Shown one piece after another: positions 8,212 to 17,953 of a stretch of 64,000 nt of DNA. Position 1 is the first letter of the stretch, and each line of letters opens with the position of its first letter. This DNA is from VRUE01 sp963816785 (GTDB lineage: Bacteria; Actinomycetota; Thermoleophilia; Solirubrobacterales; 70-9): assembly GCA_963816785.1 (NCBI GenBank), contig CAWFLL010000002.1:888262-952261 (forward strand), in the 5' to 3' direction. Under the pieces are notes generated by a model. That model had not been told where the DNA came from. It was given only the letters and a program-made list of their open reading frames with translations, and searched no databases. The translations under genes were made by a program, and so were the position numbers.

Positions 8212-9018
8212 TCACCCTCCCGAGTGGGTGACCTTCACGAGCTTGAACTCCTCGTGGTGTCCCTTGACGACCCTCTCCGCCACCTCGCCGAGGCCCGCGA
8301 CGTAGTACTTCCGCTCCGTCTGCGGCTCCAGCGGGCTGAACTCGCTCGTCACCAATGGGTGGTTGAAGCTGCCATAGGGCACGCTCACCGTTCCAATGCG
8401 GCCGAGCACATGCGCCTCGTCGAGGGCTTCGCCGGGCGGGTAGTACTCCTGCCGATAGCGGTCGCCGCGCTCGGGTTCGGCGGGCATGATGATTCCCGGC
8501 TTGGCGCCGTTGACTCCCGACTCCCAGGAGTCGCTTGCCTTGACGAAGTGACCGTGCTTGAGCTCGAGAGAGAGCTCGCCCATGTACCAGACGTTGCCCT
8601 GCCTGTCCTGCGCGTACCAGTCGAAGGTGCGCTCGATCGGGCGGCCGCCCTCCGACACCGTGTCGCGCACCACCGTGCAATCGATGCCCAAGATCCTCTT
8701 GGTCAGGTGGGTGACGACCTCGTCGTCGGTCTGCTCCGTAGTCCCGCGGATGCCACGGAAGTGAAAGGCGGTGCCGGGTTTGAGCGGCCAGTACGGGTTA
8801 TCGACCCTCGCCACGAAATCCGCCGGGCGGATCTGCGGGGAATACCTGCCATGAATCGGCGCCAGCTCGGAAGGGGACGGGCCCGGCGCCTGCAGGGAGG
8901 AACGGCCTTGAGCGCTCGAGGAAATGCCCGCGAGCACCACCGCCCCGATCACCCCCAGGGCAATGATCCAGATCGACCCTCTCTGCGAAGCATGTGCAGA
9001 TCGCTCGTTCATGTCCAC
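8212..9018 (-). CDS. secreted conserved hypothetical protein
   Basis: A 268-residue intact frame. Residues 15-37 (IWIIALGVIGAVVLAGISSS) form a signal anchor; the mature part has PADFVARVDNPYWPLKPGTA, FHFRGIRGTTEQTDDEVVTH, FDWYAQDRQGNVWYMGE and YYVAGLGEVAERVVKG. This family is frequent in Actinobacteria and Proteobacteria as an uncharacterised secreted protein, probably a beta-sandwich. Convergent with the forward gene ending at 8180, with 31 bp between. Confidence 0.7.
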   Translation of the reverse strand: MDMNERSAHASQRGSIWIIALGVIGAVVLAGISSSAQGRSSLQAPGPSPSELAPIHGRYSPQIRPADFVARVDNPYWPLKPGTAFHFRGIRGTTEQTDDEVVTHLTKRILGIDCTVVRDTVSEGGRPIERTFDWYAQDRQGNVWYMGELSLELKHGHFVKASDSWESGVNGAKPGIIMPAEPERGDRYRQEYYPPGEALDEAHVLGRIGTVSVPYGSFNHPLVTSEFSPLEPQTERKYYVAGLGEVAERVVKGHHEEFKLVKVTHSGG

Positions 9019-9122
9019 CTCCGTCGAATCGGACCACGATGAGGTGAAGCAGGTCTACCAGCCGAAAATGAAAGGACCGTGAAGGCCTGGCCCGGGGCCC
9101 CCGCGCTTGGTATACCCCGGCC

Positions 9123-9803
9123 GTGGCTACCTTTGGCATGCTGCACGGCGCCTGGCACGACCCGCTCTGCTGGGAGCCGGTGACGGAGCGGCTCGAAGCG
9201 CTCGGGCACAACACGACCGCCCCCGACCTCCCGCTTCACGATCCCACCGCCGGATACGAGCAGCGCGTTCGCCCGGCGATCGAGGCGCTCGAGGAAGCGG
9301 ACGGCCCAGTGGTCGTCGTAGCTCACTCGCAGAGCTCGGCGCTTGGGCCGCTGGTGGCAGTCGCCCGGCCGGTCTCGCTACTCGTTTACCTCTGCCCGCG
9401 GATGGGGTTCTTCGAGCCGCCGCCCGGGGCGCCGGGCCCGTTCCGGGAGGGCGTCCCATTTCCCCCGGCCCGTCCGGACGGCACGACGGTGTGGGACCCC
9501 GAGGTCGCCATCGAGGTGATGTATGCGCGGCTGCCGCCTGAGAGCGCGCGCGCGCTGGCGCAGCACCTGCGTCCGATGGCGATGCCGCCCGACGAACACC
9601 CCCTACGGGAGCACCCCGACGTGCCGTCCGCGCTGGTGTACGCGGCCGACGACGAGCTCTTCGAGCCAGCATTCGAGCGCTTCATGGCCCGCGAGCTGCT
9701 CGGCATCGACCCGATCGAGCTCCAGGGTGGCCACTTCGTGATGGTCGAGGATCCCGGCGCCGTCGCCGAGCTGCTGGACCGCTTGGCGCGTAGCCAGGCC
9801 TAG
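9123..9803 (+). CDS. alpha/beta hydrolase
   Basis: A 226-residue intact protein starting at GTG 9123 (VATFGMLHGAWHDPLCWEPV). Nucleophile elbow VVVAHSQSSALGPL (about residues 62-75; the usual GxSxG has become AHSQS), acid region ALVYAADDELFEP, histidine LQGGHFVMVEDPGAVAELLD. Resembles the esterase/methylesterase-like branch of the fold found across Actinobacteria. The Gly-to-Ala and Gly-to-Ser changes at the elbow are seen in some active relatives, so activity is likely; substrate unknown. Confidence 0.8.
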   Translation: MATFGMLHGAWHDPLCWEPVTERLEALGHNTTAPDLPLHDPTAGYEQRVRPAIEALEEADGPVVVVAHSQSSALGPLVAVARPVSLLVYLCPRMGFFEPPPGAPGPFREGVPFPPARPDGTTVWDPEVAIEVMYARLPPESARALAQHLRPMAMPPDEHPLREHPDVPSALVYAADDELFEPAFERFMARELLGIDPIELQGGHFVMVEDPGAVAELLDRLARSQA

Positions 9804-9920
9804 GCACGGCTTCAAGCTCGCGACTGCACCCGGTTTCAGGCGTTGCCAAACGTTGCTGCGCAGCTCTTTTGTCGAGCGTTTTCCCGTGTCCTTCGGCGGC
9901 TGTTCGGGTAGCTGAATGGG

Positions 9921-10850
9921 ATGTTGAGCGGAAACTGGTCCTCGCGAATTCTCGTCCTGGCTGCGGCCAGCCTGATGTTTGCCGTCGCCATCGGGGGGTT
10001 CGGAATCATGGAAACGGCGCAGCCGCTCCAGCCCTCCTCGGTCAGGGTCGAGGGCCTCTTTCCGGCCTTCGACCCCGGCGAGACTCGCTACGTCTCCCGT
10101 TGCGGTCGAGGGGTCCCACCGATACATGCCCAGGTCACGGGAGTCGCGACGGTGGAGGTCGGATCCGGACCAGCGCAGAGCAGAACGACCGAGATCGAAC
10201 CGGGGGTCGGCCCGGGTGAGACCTTTCGTTCTCTGTGACCGAGGACGGTCAGAGAAGCACCTACTGGGTGCGCTGCCTGCCCGCGGACTTTCCCGGATGG
10301 CGGTTCGAATCGCTGAGAGCAACGACCCCCGGGCTGTTCGTGGTCAGCTTCAAGGCACCTCGGGATGCGCGTCCCTGGGTGATCGTCTTCGAACCATGAG
10401 GGAGTGCCCAGGTGGTGGTACAGCCCCGACACCCGCGTGCTCTGGGCCCAGATCCTCAGCAATGGCACCGTCGCCTGGGCTCGGTCGTTCGGAGACGGAT
10501 ACGGGTCGGATCCGCGCATGGCCCACGAGATCCACTCCGCCTCCGGCGAGCTGATCGGATCGTGAAGACAAGGGGGTCCGTGACGGACGGCCATGAGTTG
10601 CGCGAGCTGCCGAACGGCAATCTCCTACTTGACTCCTACGCTCCGGCCGGTCGAATCGAATTGAGGAACGTTGCCGCCTGGAAGAAGAGGCGCCCCCCGG
10701 ACCGAGGCGCGGTCGTATACGCGGAGGTCCAGGAAATCGACTCCCGGGACCGGGTGGCCTGGCGATGGAACTCCCGTCGTCACATCAGGCTCGGCGAGAC
10801 GGGCCGATGGTGGCGCAGCGTGCTCGTCAACCCGAAGCCGAGTCGCTTCG
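9921..10850 (+). CDS. ASST-type arylsulfotransferase, N-terminal part, frameshifted and cut
   Basis: Signal/anchor at the start (ILVLAAASLMFAVAIGGFG), then an Ig-like domain ending TYWVRCLPADFPGWRFESL, then the start of the beta-propeller: GVPRWWYSPDT, NGTVAWARSFGDGYG, HELRELPNGNLLLDSYAP, YAEVQEIDSRDRVAWRW. This matches arylsulfotransferase (ASST) family proteins of Thermoleophilia. Frame changes near 10,225, 10,400 and 10,560. The propeller stops after about a third of its expected length, where the sequence changes to an unrelated hydrolase. Confidence 0.7.
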
Positions 10851-11800
10851 GAGCCAAGGCTTGCGCTGGGACGTGATCAGCCAGGTTGGTGCCTTGCTCA
10901 AGGCCGCGCGTCCGGGCGGTCCACTGGGAGGCTTCAATGTGCAGCGCGTGTACGGCACGTCGCACGGGGGTGAGCTGGCCACCTACATTGCGATCTTTCA
11001 TTCACGCGCCACGCTCACCGGGAACCGGCCGGTATATGACGGCTATATTCAGCACCGGCATCCCGGTCTGACGCGTCTGCGCCAATGCGGTGCGGCGCCG
11101 GCGGCAAATGATCCGCGTCAGATCCTGCGGAACGTCGGTGTTCCGGTGATGCGAGTGGTGTCACAGACAGACGTGCTCGGCACCTTCGCGCGTCGCCGGG
11201 AAGACAGCGACGCGTCAGGCGATCAATATCGCTTGTACGAGATCGCCGGGGCACCTCACGCGGATGCGTCGTTTTATCCGTACATGCCGACCGTTGCCGA
11301 TCAGAAGAAGACCGGGTTCGACGCGTTCCTCCATTCGTGGCCATTCCCCGATCAGTGCGAGCAGGAAACGTCGCTGCTGCGCGTGCCGATCATGACGTAT
11401 GCACTCGATGCGGCTTACGCCAACCTGACACGCTGGGTTCGCGACGGGGTGCCGGCTCCGCGCGCGGAACGGGTTGCCGTAGAGAATGGCGGCACTCCTC
11501 AGGCGCGCGTCGTGGTCGATCAGCATGGCAATGCTGTTGGAGGCGTACGAACACCGTATCTCGAGGTGCCGACGGCGACCTACTACACGAGCACACGGGG
11601 CCCTGGATTGTGCGGCAATCTTGCACACAAGGACGACTTCGATTGGGCGCGACTGAACAGCCTGCACGGTTCGCCCGGCGAACTACGCCGCGAAACTGAC
11701 AGCGTCTGTGGATCGACTCGTGAAGGACCGCTGGCTGACTGAATCAGACGGCCGGAAGATCAAGGCTGGCGTCGTCGTTCCGGCAACGTCGTCGCGTTAG
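10851..11800 (+). CDS. Abhydrolase_10 domain protein, C-terminal part
   Basis: From about 10,865 the reading frame enters a typical alpha/beta hydrolase domain of the Abhydrolase_10 type: GLRWDVISQVGALLKAARPG, RVYGTSHGGELATYIAIFH, YDGYIQHRHPGLTRLRQCG, VPVMRVVSQTDVLGTFARR, YRLYEIAGAPHADASFYPYM. A frame change near 11,690 restores the family end (YAAKLTASVDRLVKDRWLT, then KAGVVVPATSSR, TAG 11,798-11,800). The first half, including the signal peptide, is absent because of the join at about 10,850. Usually an exported hydrolase of unknown substrate in Acidobacteria. Confidence 0.75.
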
Positions 11801-11816
11801 GCTTTTTCATTTGCGC

Positions 11817-11894
11817 GTAGCGCGGATTTTGGGCGAGACTTCAGCGGGGTCCGCCGCCGCGCACGCCTGCGCGTGGAGTGGAGACTCGCCTCGC
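11817..11894 (+). repeat. GTAGCGCGGA palindromic element, copy A
   Basis: Starts GTAGCGCGGATTT, followed by GGCGAGACTTCAGCGGGGTC, GCCGCGCACGCCTGCGCG and GGAGACTCGCC. The same blocks occur in reverse orientation at 37,675-37,796 with slightly different bases. Sits just after the Abhydrolase_10 stop. Confidence 0.6.
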
Positions 11895-11925
11895 AACTCG
11901 AATGGCGCGCCTGAAGGAATCGGCC

Positions 11926-12322
11926 CTAGCTAGCGGCGGGCCGCCCTCGTTCGGGCCCGGCACCCGCAAACAACCGCCGGCCGTCGGGCAGCGTGATCGC
12001 ATTGGTATTGGCGGTAGGGGTGCCGTTGCGCGCGAGCCACCCCTCGGCCGTCACCATCGTGCCCGGCTCGAGGTCCTCCTTGCGCCAGCCGCGACGGTAC
12101 AGCGCGTTGGCCGTTGCGGTCTCGAACGCCCACTTCACGACCTTCCCATCCGTCTCGACGTCGATATAAATCCAGGCATGCGGATTCGACCAACGAACCG
12201 AGTTGACTTTCCCCGTGACTTTTACGGTCTTGGTCACGTCGAACTCGGCCGAGAACGAATGATGCGCAATCGCAGGAATACCGAATAACGAGAAGTGCAG
12301 CGATTATCAGTGCGTGTTTCAT
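11926..12322 (-). CDS. DUF6152 family exported protein, one frame change
   Basis: Signal peptide MKHALIIAALLVI, and after a one-base change near 12,283 the mature start PAIAHHSFSAEFDVTKTVKV, then GKVNSVRWSNPHAWIYIDVE, WAFETATANALYRRGW, LEPGTMVTAEGWLARNGTP. This is the DUF6152 pattern (HHS.AEFD near the N-terminus). Very common in Vicinamibacteria next to the secreted paralogues found immediately upstream. Function unknown; an OB-fold-like periplasmic domain is my guess. Confidence 0.8.
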
Positions 12323-12331
12323 AGAAGTTAC

Positions 12332-12351
12332 GTAGTGTCCGGCTTCAGCCC
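12332..12351 (+). repeat. partial GTCCGGC palindrome at a gene end
   Basis: GTAGTGTCCGGCTTCAGCCC, the left part of the dispersed palindrome family, cut exactly where the stop codon of the next reverse-strand gene begins. Confidence 0.6.
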
Positions 12352-13161
12352 TACTGCTTGTTGTTTCGACGGAACTCGTCCCTGACGTCCTTCAAGTGCT
12401 GCAGATCCTGATTGTCCTCCAGACACGCCACCTCGAGCATCTCGCCCGGTTGCCGGTTCATCGGCATCTCGATCGTCCATGGGCGCGTGTACACCGCCAG
12501 GTCAGTGACCGTTGCCCGATAGATGATCCGGTCCGCGTTCACCGGGGTGAACCGTTCGATCACCGTCGCCGCGTGACTGATGACATCGCCGACCTCATTC
12601 AGCCACGACTTGCCGTTCAGGTTCCTGGTTTCGACGACGAGCGTATCGCCTTCCCAGTGACCAATCGAGTCGCCCTGCCATAGCCGCAGCGTGTCGGGGA
12701 GATGCTCTTTGCGGTTGAGCGAGACCAGCCGCCAGGCCATCCGTTCATGAAGGAAGACGACGGCGTCGGTGGTTTGGAAGATGTGAACCGGAGCCGGAAC
12801 GTAGAGTGACCGCGGGACGCCCCCCACGAAGCAGTGCGCCGTCGGGTCGTCATAACCTCGTTCTGGACGGTTCCGGCTGGCTTTTTCCGCGGCCGCCCAC
12901 GGCTGATACGGGAGCTTCTTGTCAGGGGGATCGATGATGACGCCGCGACCTCCGCCCGTGAATGTTTCCTTGTGCGCCTCGAGCCCCCAGTTGGCGCCGC
13001 CGTGGTCAGTCTGAAAGAAGCCGTTGAGATCCGGCTTCCCGTCCGGCAGGCGGCGCACGGGCGCCGCGGCAGGCGCCGGGGCGGCAGGCGCCTGGGCGGC
13101 AAGGTCAACAGCGACAAACGGTGGCCGCCAGCATCGCGGCCAGGAACAAACGCGTCGTCAT
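12351..13161 (-). CDS. secreted hypothetical protein (paralogue 1)
   Basis: Start ATG at 13,161: MTTRLFLAAMLAATV leader, a frame change near 13,115, then AVDLAAQAPAAPAPAAAP and the mature domain RLPDGKPDLNGFFQTDHGG, YQPWAAAEKASRN, HCFVGGVPRSLYVPAPVHIF, DTLRLWQGDSIGHWEGDTLV, WTIEMPMNRQPGEMLEVACL. The core clearly matches the next gene. A large acidobacterial family of secreted proteins; the GDSxGxWEGDTLVVE block is its hallmark. Its first 4 bp overlap the end of the upstream paralogue, so they form one transcription unit with DUF6152. Confidence 0.75.
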
Positions 13162-13928
13162 GGCTTGGAATACCAGGTGCGGGGCTGGCGCTCAAAGTCC
13201 CCGTTCGCTTCTTCTTTCTCGGCCTGGCACTGGTACTCGAGCACCCGCACCATGTCCTTGTGCCGATACATCGGCATGCTGATTTTCCAGGGCCGCGTAA
13301 AGACTTTCGGATCCTCGATCGTGGCTTCGTACCGCAACGTATCAGCGTCGATGAGTGTATAGCGCTCGACGACCTTGAGCGCCTCGCTGTGGAAGTTGCC
13401 TGCCATGTCGAACCACGTTCGGTCGTTATGATCGTTGACCTCGACGACCAGTGTGTCGCCTTCCCACCGACCGCGTGAATCCCCCATCCAGAATTCCAGG
13501 CCGTCCGGCGGCGGACTGCCGTTGGTGTAGATGAGCCGATGGACCTGCGTCCACTCGAAAGTCATGGCCACATGCGTGGGCGTCTGAAAAATCTGGAATG
13601 GCCACTCCATATACATGATGCGTGGCACGCCAGGCAGGTAGCAGTGCGACAGCGGATCCGCCGTTGCACGATTGGCGAAATTTTCAGCTTTCTTTGCGGC
13701 CGCCCAGGGCTGGTAGGGAATCTCCCCGCCCTCGACGACACCGCGTCCGGCCGGCATGCCGTTGCGGGCCACGTGGTCCTGAAGGTCGTATGACGCGCGG
13801 TTGCGCACCTGCCAGATCCCTTGCAGGTTTGGCCGACCGTCCGCCGTCCGCGGAATGGACCCAGCCGCTCCCGACTGCGCGAACGCGAGGGTCGGCAGCG
13901 CGAGGAGCAGCCAGAGGGCAAGCTTCAT
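13158..13928 (-). CDS. secreted hypothetical protein (paralogue 2)
   Basis: A 256-residue intact frame with a clear signal peptide (MKLALWLLLALPTLAFAQSG). Mature domain: RTADGRPNLQGIWQVRNRAS, IPYQPWAAAKKAENFAN, HCYLPGVPRIMYMEWPFQIF, LEFWMGDSRGRWEGDTLVVE, FTRPWKISMPMYR, ending LEYQCQAEKEE. Shares block order with the downstream gene, so a tandem duplication is likely. Role unknown; such proteins usually lie near oxidoreductases in Vicinamibacteria. Confidence 0.8.
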   Translation of the reverse strand: MKLALWLLLALPTLAFAQSGAAGSIPRTADGRPNLQGIWQVRNRASYDLQDHVARNGMPAGRGVVEGGEIPYQPWAAAKKAENFANRATADPLSHCYLPGVPRIMYMEWPFQIFQTPTHVAMTFEWTQVHRLIYTNGSPPPDGLEFWMGDSRGRWEGDTLVVEVNDHNDRTWFDMAGNFHSEALKVVERYTLIDADTLRYEATIEDPKVFTRPWKISMPMYRHKDMVRVLEYQCQAEKEEANGDFERQPRTWYSKP

Positions 13929-13962
13929 CGAGCGAGATTATACCGGGCGACCGCTGTTCCAG

Positions 13963-15742
13963 CTACCGGCTTGCGGCAATGTAACGATCCACCTGCTCCT
14001 CGATCATCGTCAGCGGCGCCGTTCCCATGCTCAAGCACCGCGTTGTGGAATGCCTTGGGATTGAATCGAGCGCCGAGCGCGGCCCGCGCCTTGTCGCGCA
14101 GCTCGACGAGCTTCAGCTGTCCGATCATGTACGCGCACGCCTGGCCCGGGTTGACGACGTACCGCTCGATCTCGCTCGCCTCGATGCCGTAGTCAATCGC
14201 CTGTTGCCGCGTCCAGCCCTTCGTGTGGAGCCCGGTGTCGACGACCAGGCGACGGGCGCGGAACAGCGCGCCGTCCATCTGACCGAGAAGGCCCTCGAGG
14301 ATCGCCCGTCGTACCAGCCGTTTTCGGCCGCGAGCCGCTCGGCGTAGAGCGCCCATCCTTCGCTGACCGCCGAGATGCCGCCGAACGCGCGAATCTGCCG
14401 GAAGCGCGGGTTGGCATCGTTCTCGAGCTCCAGCGCCAGCTGAAAATGATGGCCCGGGAACGGTCTCGTGGTACACGAGCGTAGCGCAGTGCCGAACTTC
14501 GTCATGTATGACGGACGCAAGCGGAATCTGGAACGATGCCCGGACGGGACCCGTCACGAGCCGGCGACCGTGTAATTCGCGGCCGCATTCGCCTCCCGGA
14601 ACTTCGGGAACGGACGCGCCTCGACCGGCGCACGCGGCGTCTTGTCGAAGAGCGACATCGATCGCTGCTGGGCGTCGCGAATGACGCCGTTGACGTCGGC
14701 CATGATCGCGGTGCGGCCCGCGTCGGTCGTCGGATACGCGAGGTCCTTCTCGAGCTGGGCGACGCGCGCGCAATCGACCCGTCAGCTCCGTCCCAGCTTC
14801 CTGAAGATCGCGTCCATCTCGCGCTCGAGCCGCGCCACCTCGCGCAGGCCGATCTGATGAATCTCGTCGGCGGTCAGCGTCGTGGACGTGAACGCGCGCA
14901 GGAAGTAGGCGTATGCGCTTCGACGCCGCCCGGGAAGCCGCGACACGCCGGCCGCGTCGATCGCTCCGCCTGCAGCGGACGCAGCACCGCGAGCGCCCGC
15001 TGCCAGGCGGGATAGACCTGGCCGGGCCGTGATCTCCTCCGCCTGCGCACGCAGGCGGTCGCGCGTCGCCGCGGAAATGCCGCTCACCGCGGCCATGCGA
15101 TCGTTGAACACCGCGACGAACGGGTTCTGCGCCGCGCGGTGTCGAAACGAACTGCTCCATCTGGGCGATGGTCGCCGTCAGGATGAAGCGCGGCGGCACC
15201 ATCCGCTTCTGCGCCAGCGCGGCCGCTTCCGCGATCGCCTCGTCCATCCGCGCGGCCACCTGTCCCAGCCGGGCGACGTAGTTGGCGGCGTCTTTCTCGG
15301 TGTTGATGCGGATGCACGATCGTCAGGGCGTTCGGCAGGCTGACGTTCGCGCCGCCGAACTGCTCGAGCGGGAAATAGATAGTCGTCGTACTCTCTGCCC
15401 TTCGACGACCATCTCGAGCTGCCACTTCATGAGGTCGGCCGACACGCGCTGGGTCTCGGTCAGCTGCTCGCGGTCGAATGCCGCCAGCTCCGTGAGGCCG
15501 CGGCGCGCCATCTCGACGCGACGGCTGTCGCCACTCGCGCGTGAGCGGCGTCATCTGCGTTTCGAGCGCGTCCTGCTCGGGACCGGTGAAGTAGCGCGTC
15601 GGCAATCGCCTGGTTCGGGTTCATCCGCACCCAGTCGGCCGTAAAGGTGTCGAAGAACGCGTCGATCGACGGCGCCGGCGCGGCGGCGCCGGCACGATGC
15701 GAGCGCGAGGCCCCAGAGACAGACCATGAGCAGCCGCTTCAT
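13963..15742 (-). CDS. DUF885 domain protein (M2-like exopeptidase fold), heavily frameshifted
   Basis: Start ATG 15,742 after a GGAGG site; leader MKRLLMVCLWGLALAS. Recognisable pieces in order: TGPEQDALETQMTPLTREWR, LTELAAFDREQLTETQRVSA, PLEQFGGANVSLPNALTIVH, PPRFILTATIAQMEQF, FLRAFTSTTLTADEIHQIGL, FPGHHFQLALELE (the HH of the family's histidine motif), FRQIRAFGGISAVSEGWALY, IERYVVNPGQACAYMIGQLK, ending APLTMIEEQVDRYIAASR (TAG 13,963-13,965). At least ten frame changes. Total ~593 codons fits DUF885 proteins, thought to be exported zinc-peptidase relatives. Confidence 0.8.
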
Positions 15743-15819
15743 GCAGTTTCCTCCGATCACGCCGGCCGGATTATAGTTCGCACACTTACAGGCTCGTCCT
15801 TCCGCAGGTGAGGTGTTGC

Positions 15820-17114
15820 ATGGGCAAGTACGCAGGAACGATCGTCGCGGTGGTGCTCGCATTCGCCGCGGCATGCTTGTCGCGCAGGCCGGCGGCGCCA
15901 CCGGCGGAAAGCGAGCCGGCGCGCGACACGGGATTCGCCGCGGTGCCCGGTCAGAAGGGCGGCTGGGATCTCACCGGGCCGTACGAGGTGGTCCCGAACT
16001 GGCCGAAGCCGCTGTCGCAGCGTCCCGGCCACGACGGCTGGACCTGGGGCGCGACCGAAGGCGTGTTTGCCGAGACCGCCGACCGCGTGTTCGCTGTTCA
16101 ACTCGGCGAGCTGCCCGAACTCAAGCGTCCGCAGCTCGTCCCGTTACCGAACATCGGCCCCAGCCTCTCGTTCCCGGTGGGCCAGGTGCCGTTCCGGCAC
16201 GCCTCGCAGGGACAGGTCGCCAGCCCGCCGGGGGGCGGCGGACCCGGCGCCGACCCGGACGACCCGGCGGTGCAGTACAAGGGTCGCCCCGGCATCGATT
16301 CGCGCTGGGAGCACCTGATCATCGCCTTCAACGCCGCCGGCGACATCGTCGAAGAGTGGACGCAGTGGGACACGATGCTGCGGCGGCCGCACGCGATCTA
16401 CATCAGCCCGTGGGATCCCGAGAAGAACGTGTGGGTCGTCGAGGACCACAATCACGTGCTCTACAAGTTCTCGCACGACGGCAAGAAGCTGCTGCAGACG
16501 ATCGGCACCAAGGGCCAGAAGGGCGCCGACGCGACGCACTTCAATCGGCCCACGTTCATGACGTTCCTGCCGGATGGATCGATGTTCGTCTCCGACGGCT
16601 ACAACGGCAACCGCGTGGTGAAACTCGACAAGAACGGCACGTTCGTCACCGCATGGGGCGAGCGCGGCGAGCAGGGCAAGGAGACGCGTCCGAACTACTT
16701 CAACGTCGTGCACGGCATCGCCGCCGACCCGGTCACGCGACGCATCTACGTCAGCGATCGCGGCAACCGGCGCATGCAGGTGTTCGACGAGAACGGCAAG
16801 TTCCTCGACCAGTGGCCGTTCGACCCACGCCATCATCGGTGAACTTCCTCTACGCGAACGGCGACGGTTCCGTATGGGCGTTCGACAACCCGACCGAGAA
16901 GGTCGTGAAGTACGACGCCGACGGGCAGTCTGCTGTATGCGTGGGGCGCGCTCGGCGATTACCCCGGCAGCTTCCTGAACATGCACGGCGCGAGGTCGAT
17001 CCCGACGGCAACCTGTACATTGCCGACGTCGGCGACGCGCGCGTGCAGAAATTTCGGCCACGGCCGGGCGCACGACCGGAATTGCTGGTCGGTAAGCCTC
17101 CAGTCGCGCGGTGA
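15820..17114 (+). CDS. NHL-repeat beta-propeller lipoprotein-like protein, frameshifted at the end
   Basis: Leader with a Cys (MGKYAGTIVAVVLAFAAACL) suggests a lipoprotein, cleaved before Cys19. The propeller shows repeated blades: PHAIYISPWDPEKNVWVVED, RPTFMTFLPDGSMFVSDGYN, VVHGIAADPVTRRIYVSDRG, DPDGNLYIADVGDARVQKF. NHL proteins of this type resemble peptidyl-alpha-hydroxyglycine alpha-amidating lyase in fold and are abundant in Acidobacteria with unknown role. Frame changes near 16,838 and 16,930. Divergent from DUF885 with 77 bp between the start codons. Confidence 0.8.
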
Positions 17115-17118
17115 GAAA

Positions 17119-17199
17119 GGGTCGGGAGTCATTTGTCGAGGACATCCCGGAATCTGAACATCGGCGGCGGGAGTGTCCTCGACAAATGACTCCCGACCC
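17119..17199 (+). repeat. 26-bp perfect inverted repeat
   Basis: Left arm 17,119-17,144 (begins GGGTCGGGAGTCATTTGTCG) and right arm 17,174-17,199, its exact reverse complement, around a 29-bp centre. Lies between the NHL stop and the ribosome site of the next gene. Could act as a terminator-like hairpin, but size and perfection suggest a mobile palindrome unit. Confidence 0.8.
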
Positions 17200-17215
17200 C
17201 ATTTAGGAGGATCGA

Positions 17216-17953
17216 GTGCTGAGAGGACGCATCCAATCGAGTGTTGGGCGGACGGCAGTGGCAATAGCCGTCTCGACATTGTGTGTGACGGGCACCTCGC
17301 ATGCCCAATCGGCTTACATCGGCGCGTCTGCGCTGGCTGACATCTCGCGATTTGGAACAACCGGAGGCGGTAACGGCGAAACCTTCGGTGGCGCCATTCG
17401 TGCGGGCACATCGATTACCGATCGTTGGGGCCTCGACGTCGAGTTCGCTCGAACCGGCACCCTCGAAGAAGAGAACTCGTTCGACATCATTCCGTTGCTC
17501 GCGGCCGGCGCGGGCGTAGCGACCGGCTCTTTCACCTTCACCGGAGTGGGTTCAGCGCCTACGATCGCCGGTGCCCTACCCAACCTCCGCATCGGCCCCG
17601 GGGGCTTCCGCACAACAACCACACAGCAGTTCGCGACGCTGACGGCGATGCCCTGGATTCGGCAGGCGGTCGGGTCACGCGCTGAGATCGTCTACCTCGG
17701 CGGGATTGCGCTCGTCCGCACGGAGCGCACATCCAGCTTTGGGTTCGGCGGAATTCTTCCTCTGTTTGATGGACGGGGCGACGGCCAGGAATTCATCACC
17801 TACGGTTGGGGGCCGGCCCTCGGCCTTGACGTCCGCGTGTTCATGACTGACAGTCTGCGCCTGGTCCCCGGCGTGAGACTCCTGGTGGTCGATGAAGCCG
17901 GCCGCAGCGGCTGGCTGACGAGGCCGTCACTTGGCGTGCAGTGGAGCTTCTGA
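17216..17953 (+). CDS. outer-membrane beta-barrel protein
   Basis: A 245-residue intact frame, GTG start after a strong AGGAGG site. Signal peptide to SHAQS (about residue 32). The mature part alternates polar and aromatic residues in strands (SAYIGASALADISRF, WGLDVEFARTGTLEE, YGWGPALGLDVRVFM) and ends in Phe (PSLGVQWSF), the outer-membrane insertion signature. Function unknown; similar small barrels are annotated as porin-family or OmpW-like proteins. Confidence 0.7.
   Translation: MLRGRIQSSVGRTAVAIAVSTLCVTGTSHAQSAYIGASALADISRFGTTGGGNGETFGGAIRAGTSITDRWGLDVEFARTGTLEEENSFDIIPLLAAGAGVATGSFTFTGVGSAPTIAGALPNLRIGPGGFRTTTTQQFATLTAMPWIRQAVGSRAEIVYLGGIALVRTERTSSFGFGGILPLFDGRGDGQEFITYGWGPALGLDVRVFMTDSLRLVPGVRLLVVDEAGRSGWLTRPSLGVQWSF

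Noticed and set aside
8188..8215. tRNA-like T-arm (GAGGTTCGAGTCC) at the end of the hypothetical gene
   Set aside because: Only three T-stem pairs form and no acceptor or anticodon part matches; unlike the four tRNA-Met scars it lacks the upstream module.
17119..17199. Insertion sequence ends
   Set aside because: Only 29 bp separates the arms and there is no transposase; treated as a palindromic repeat.
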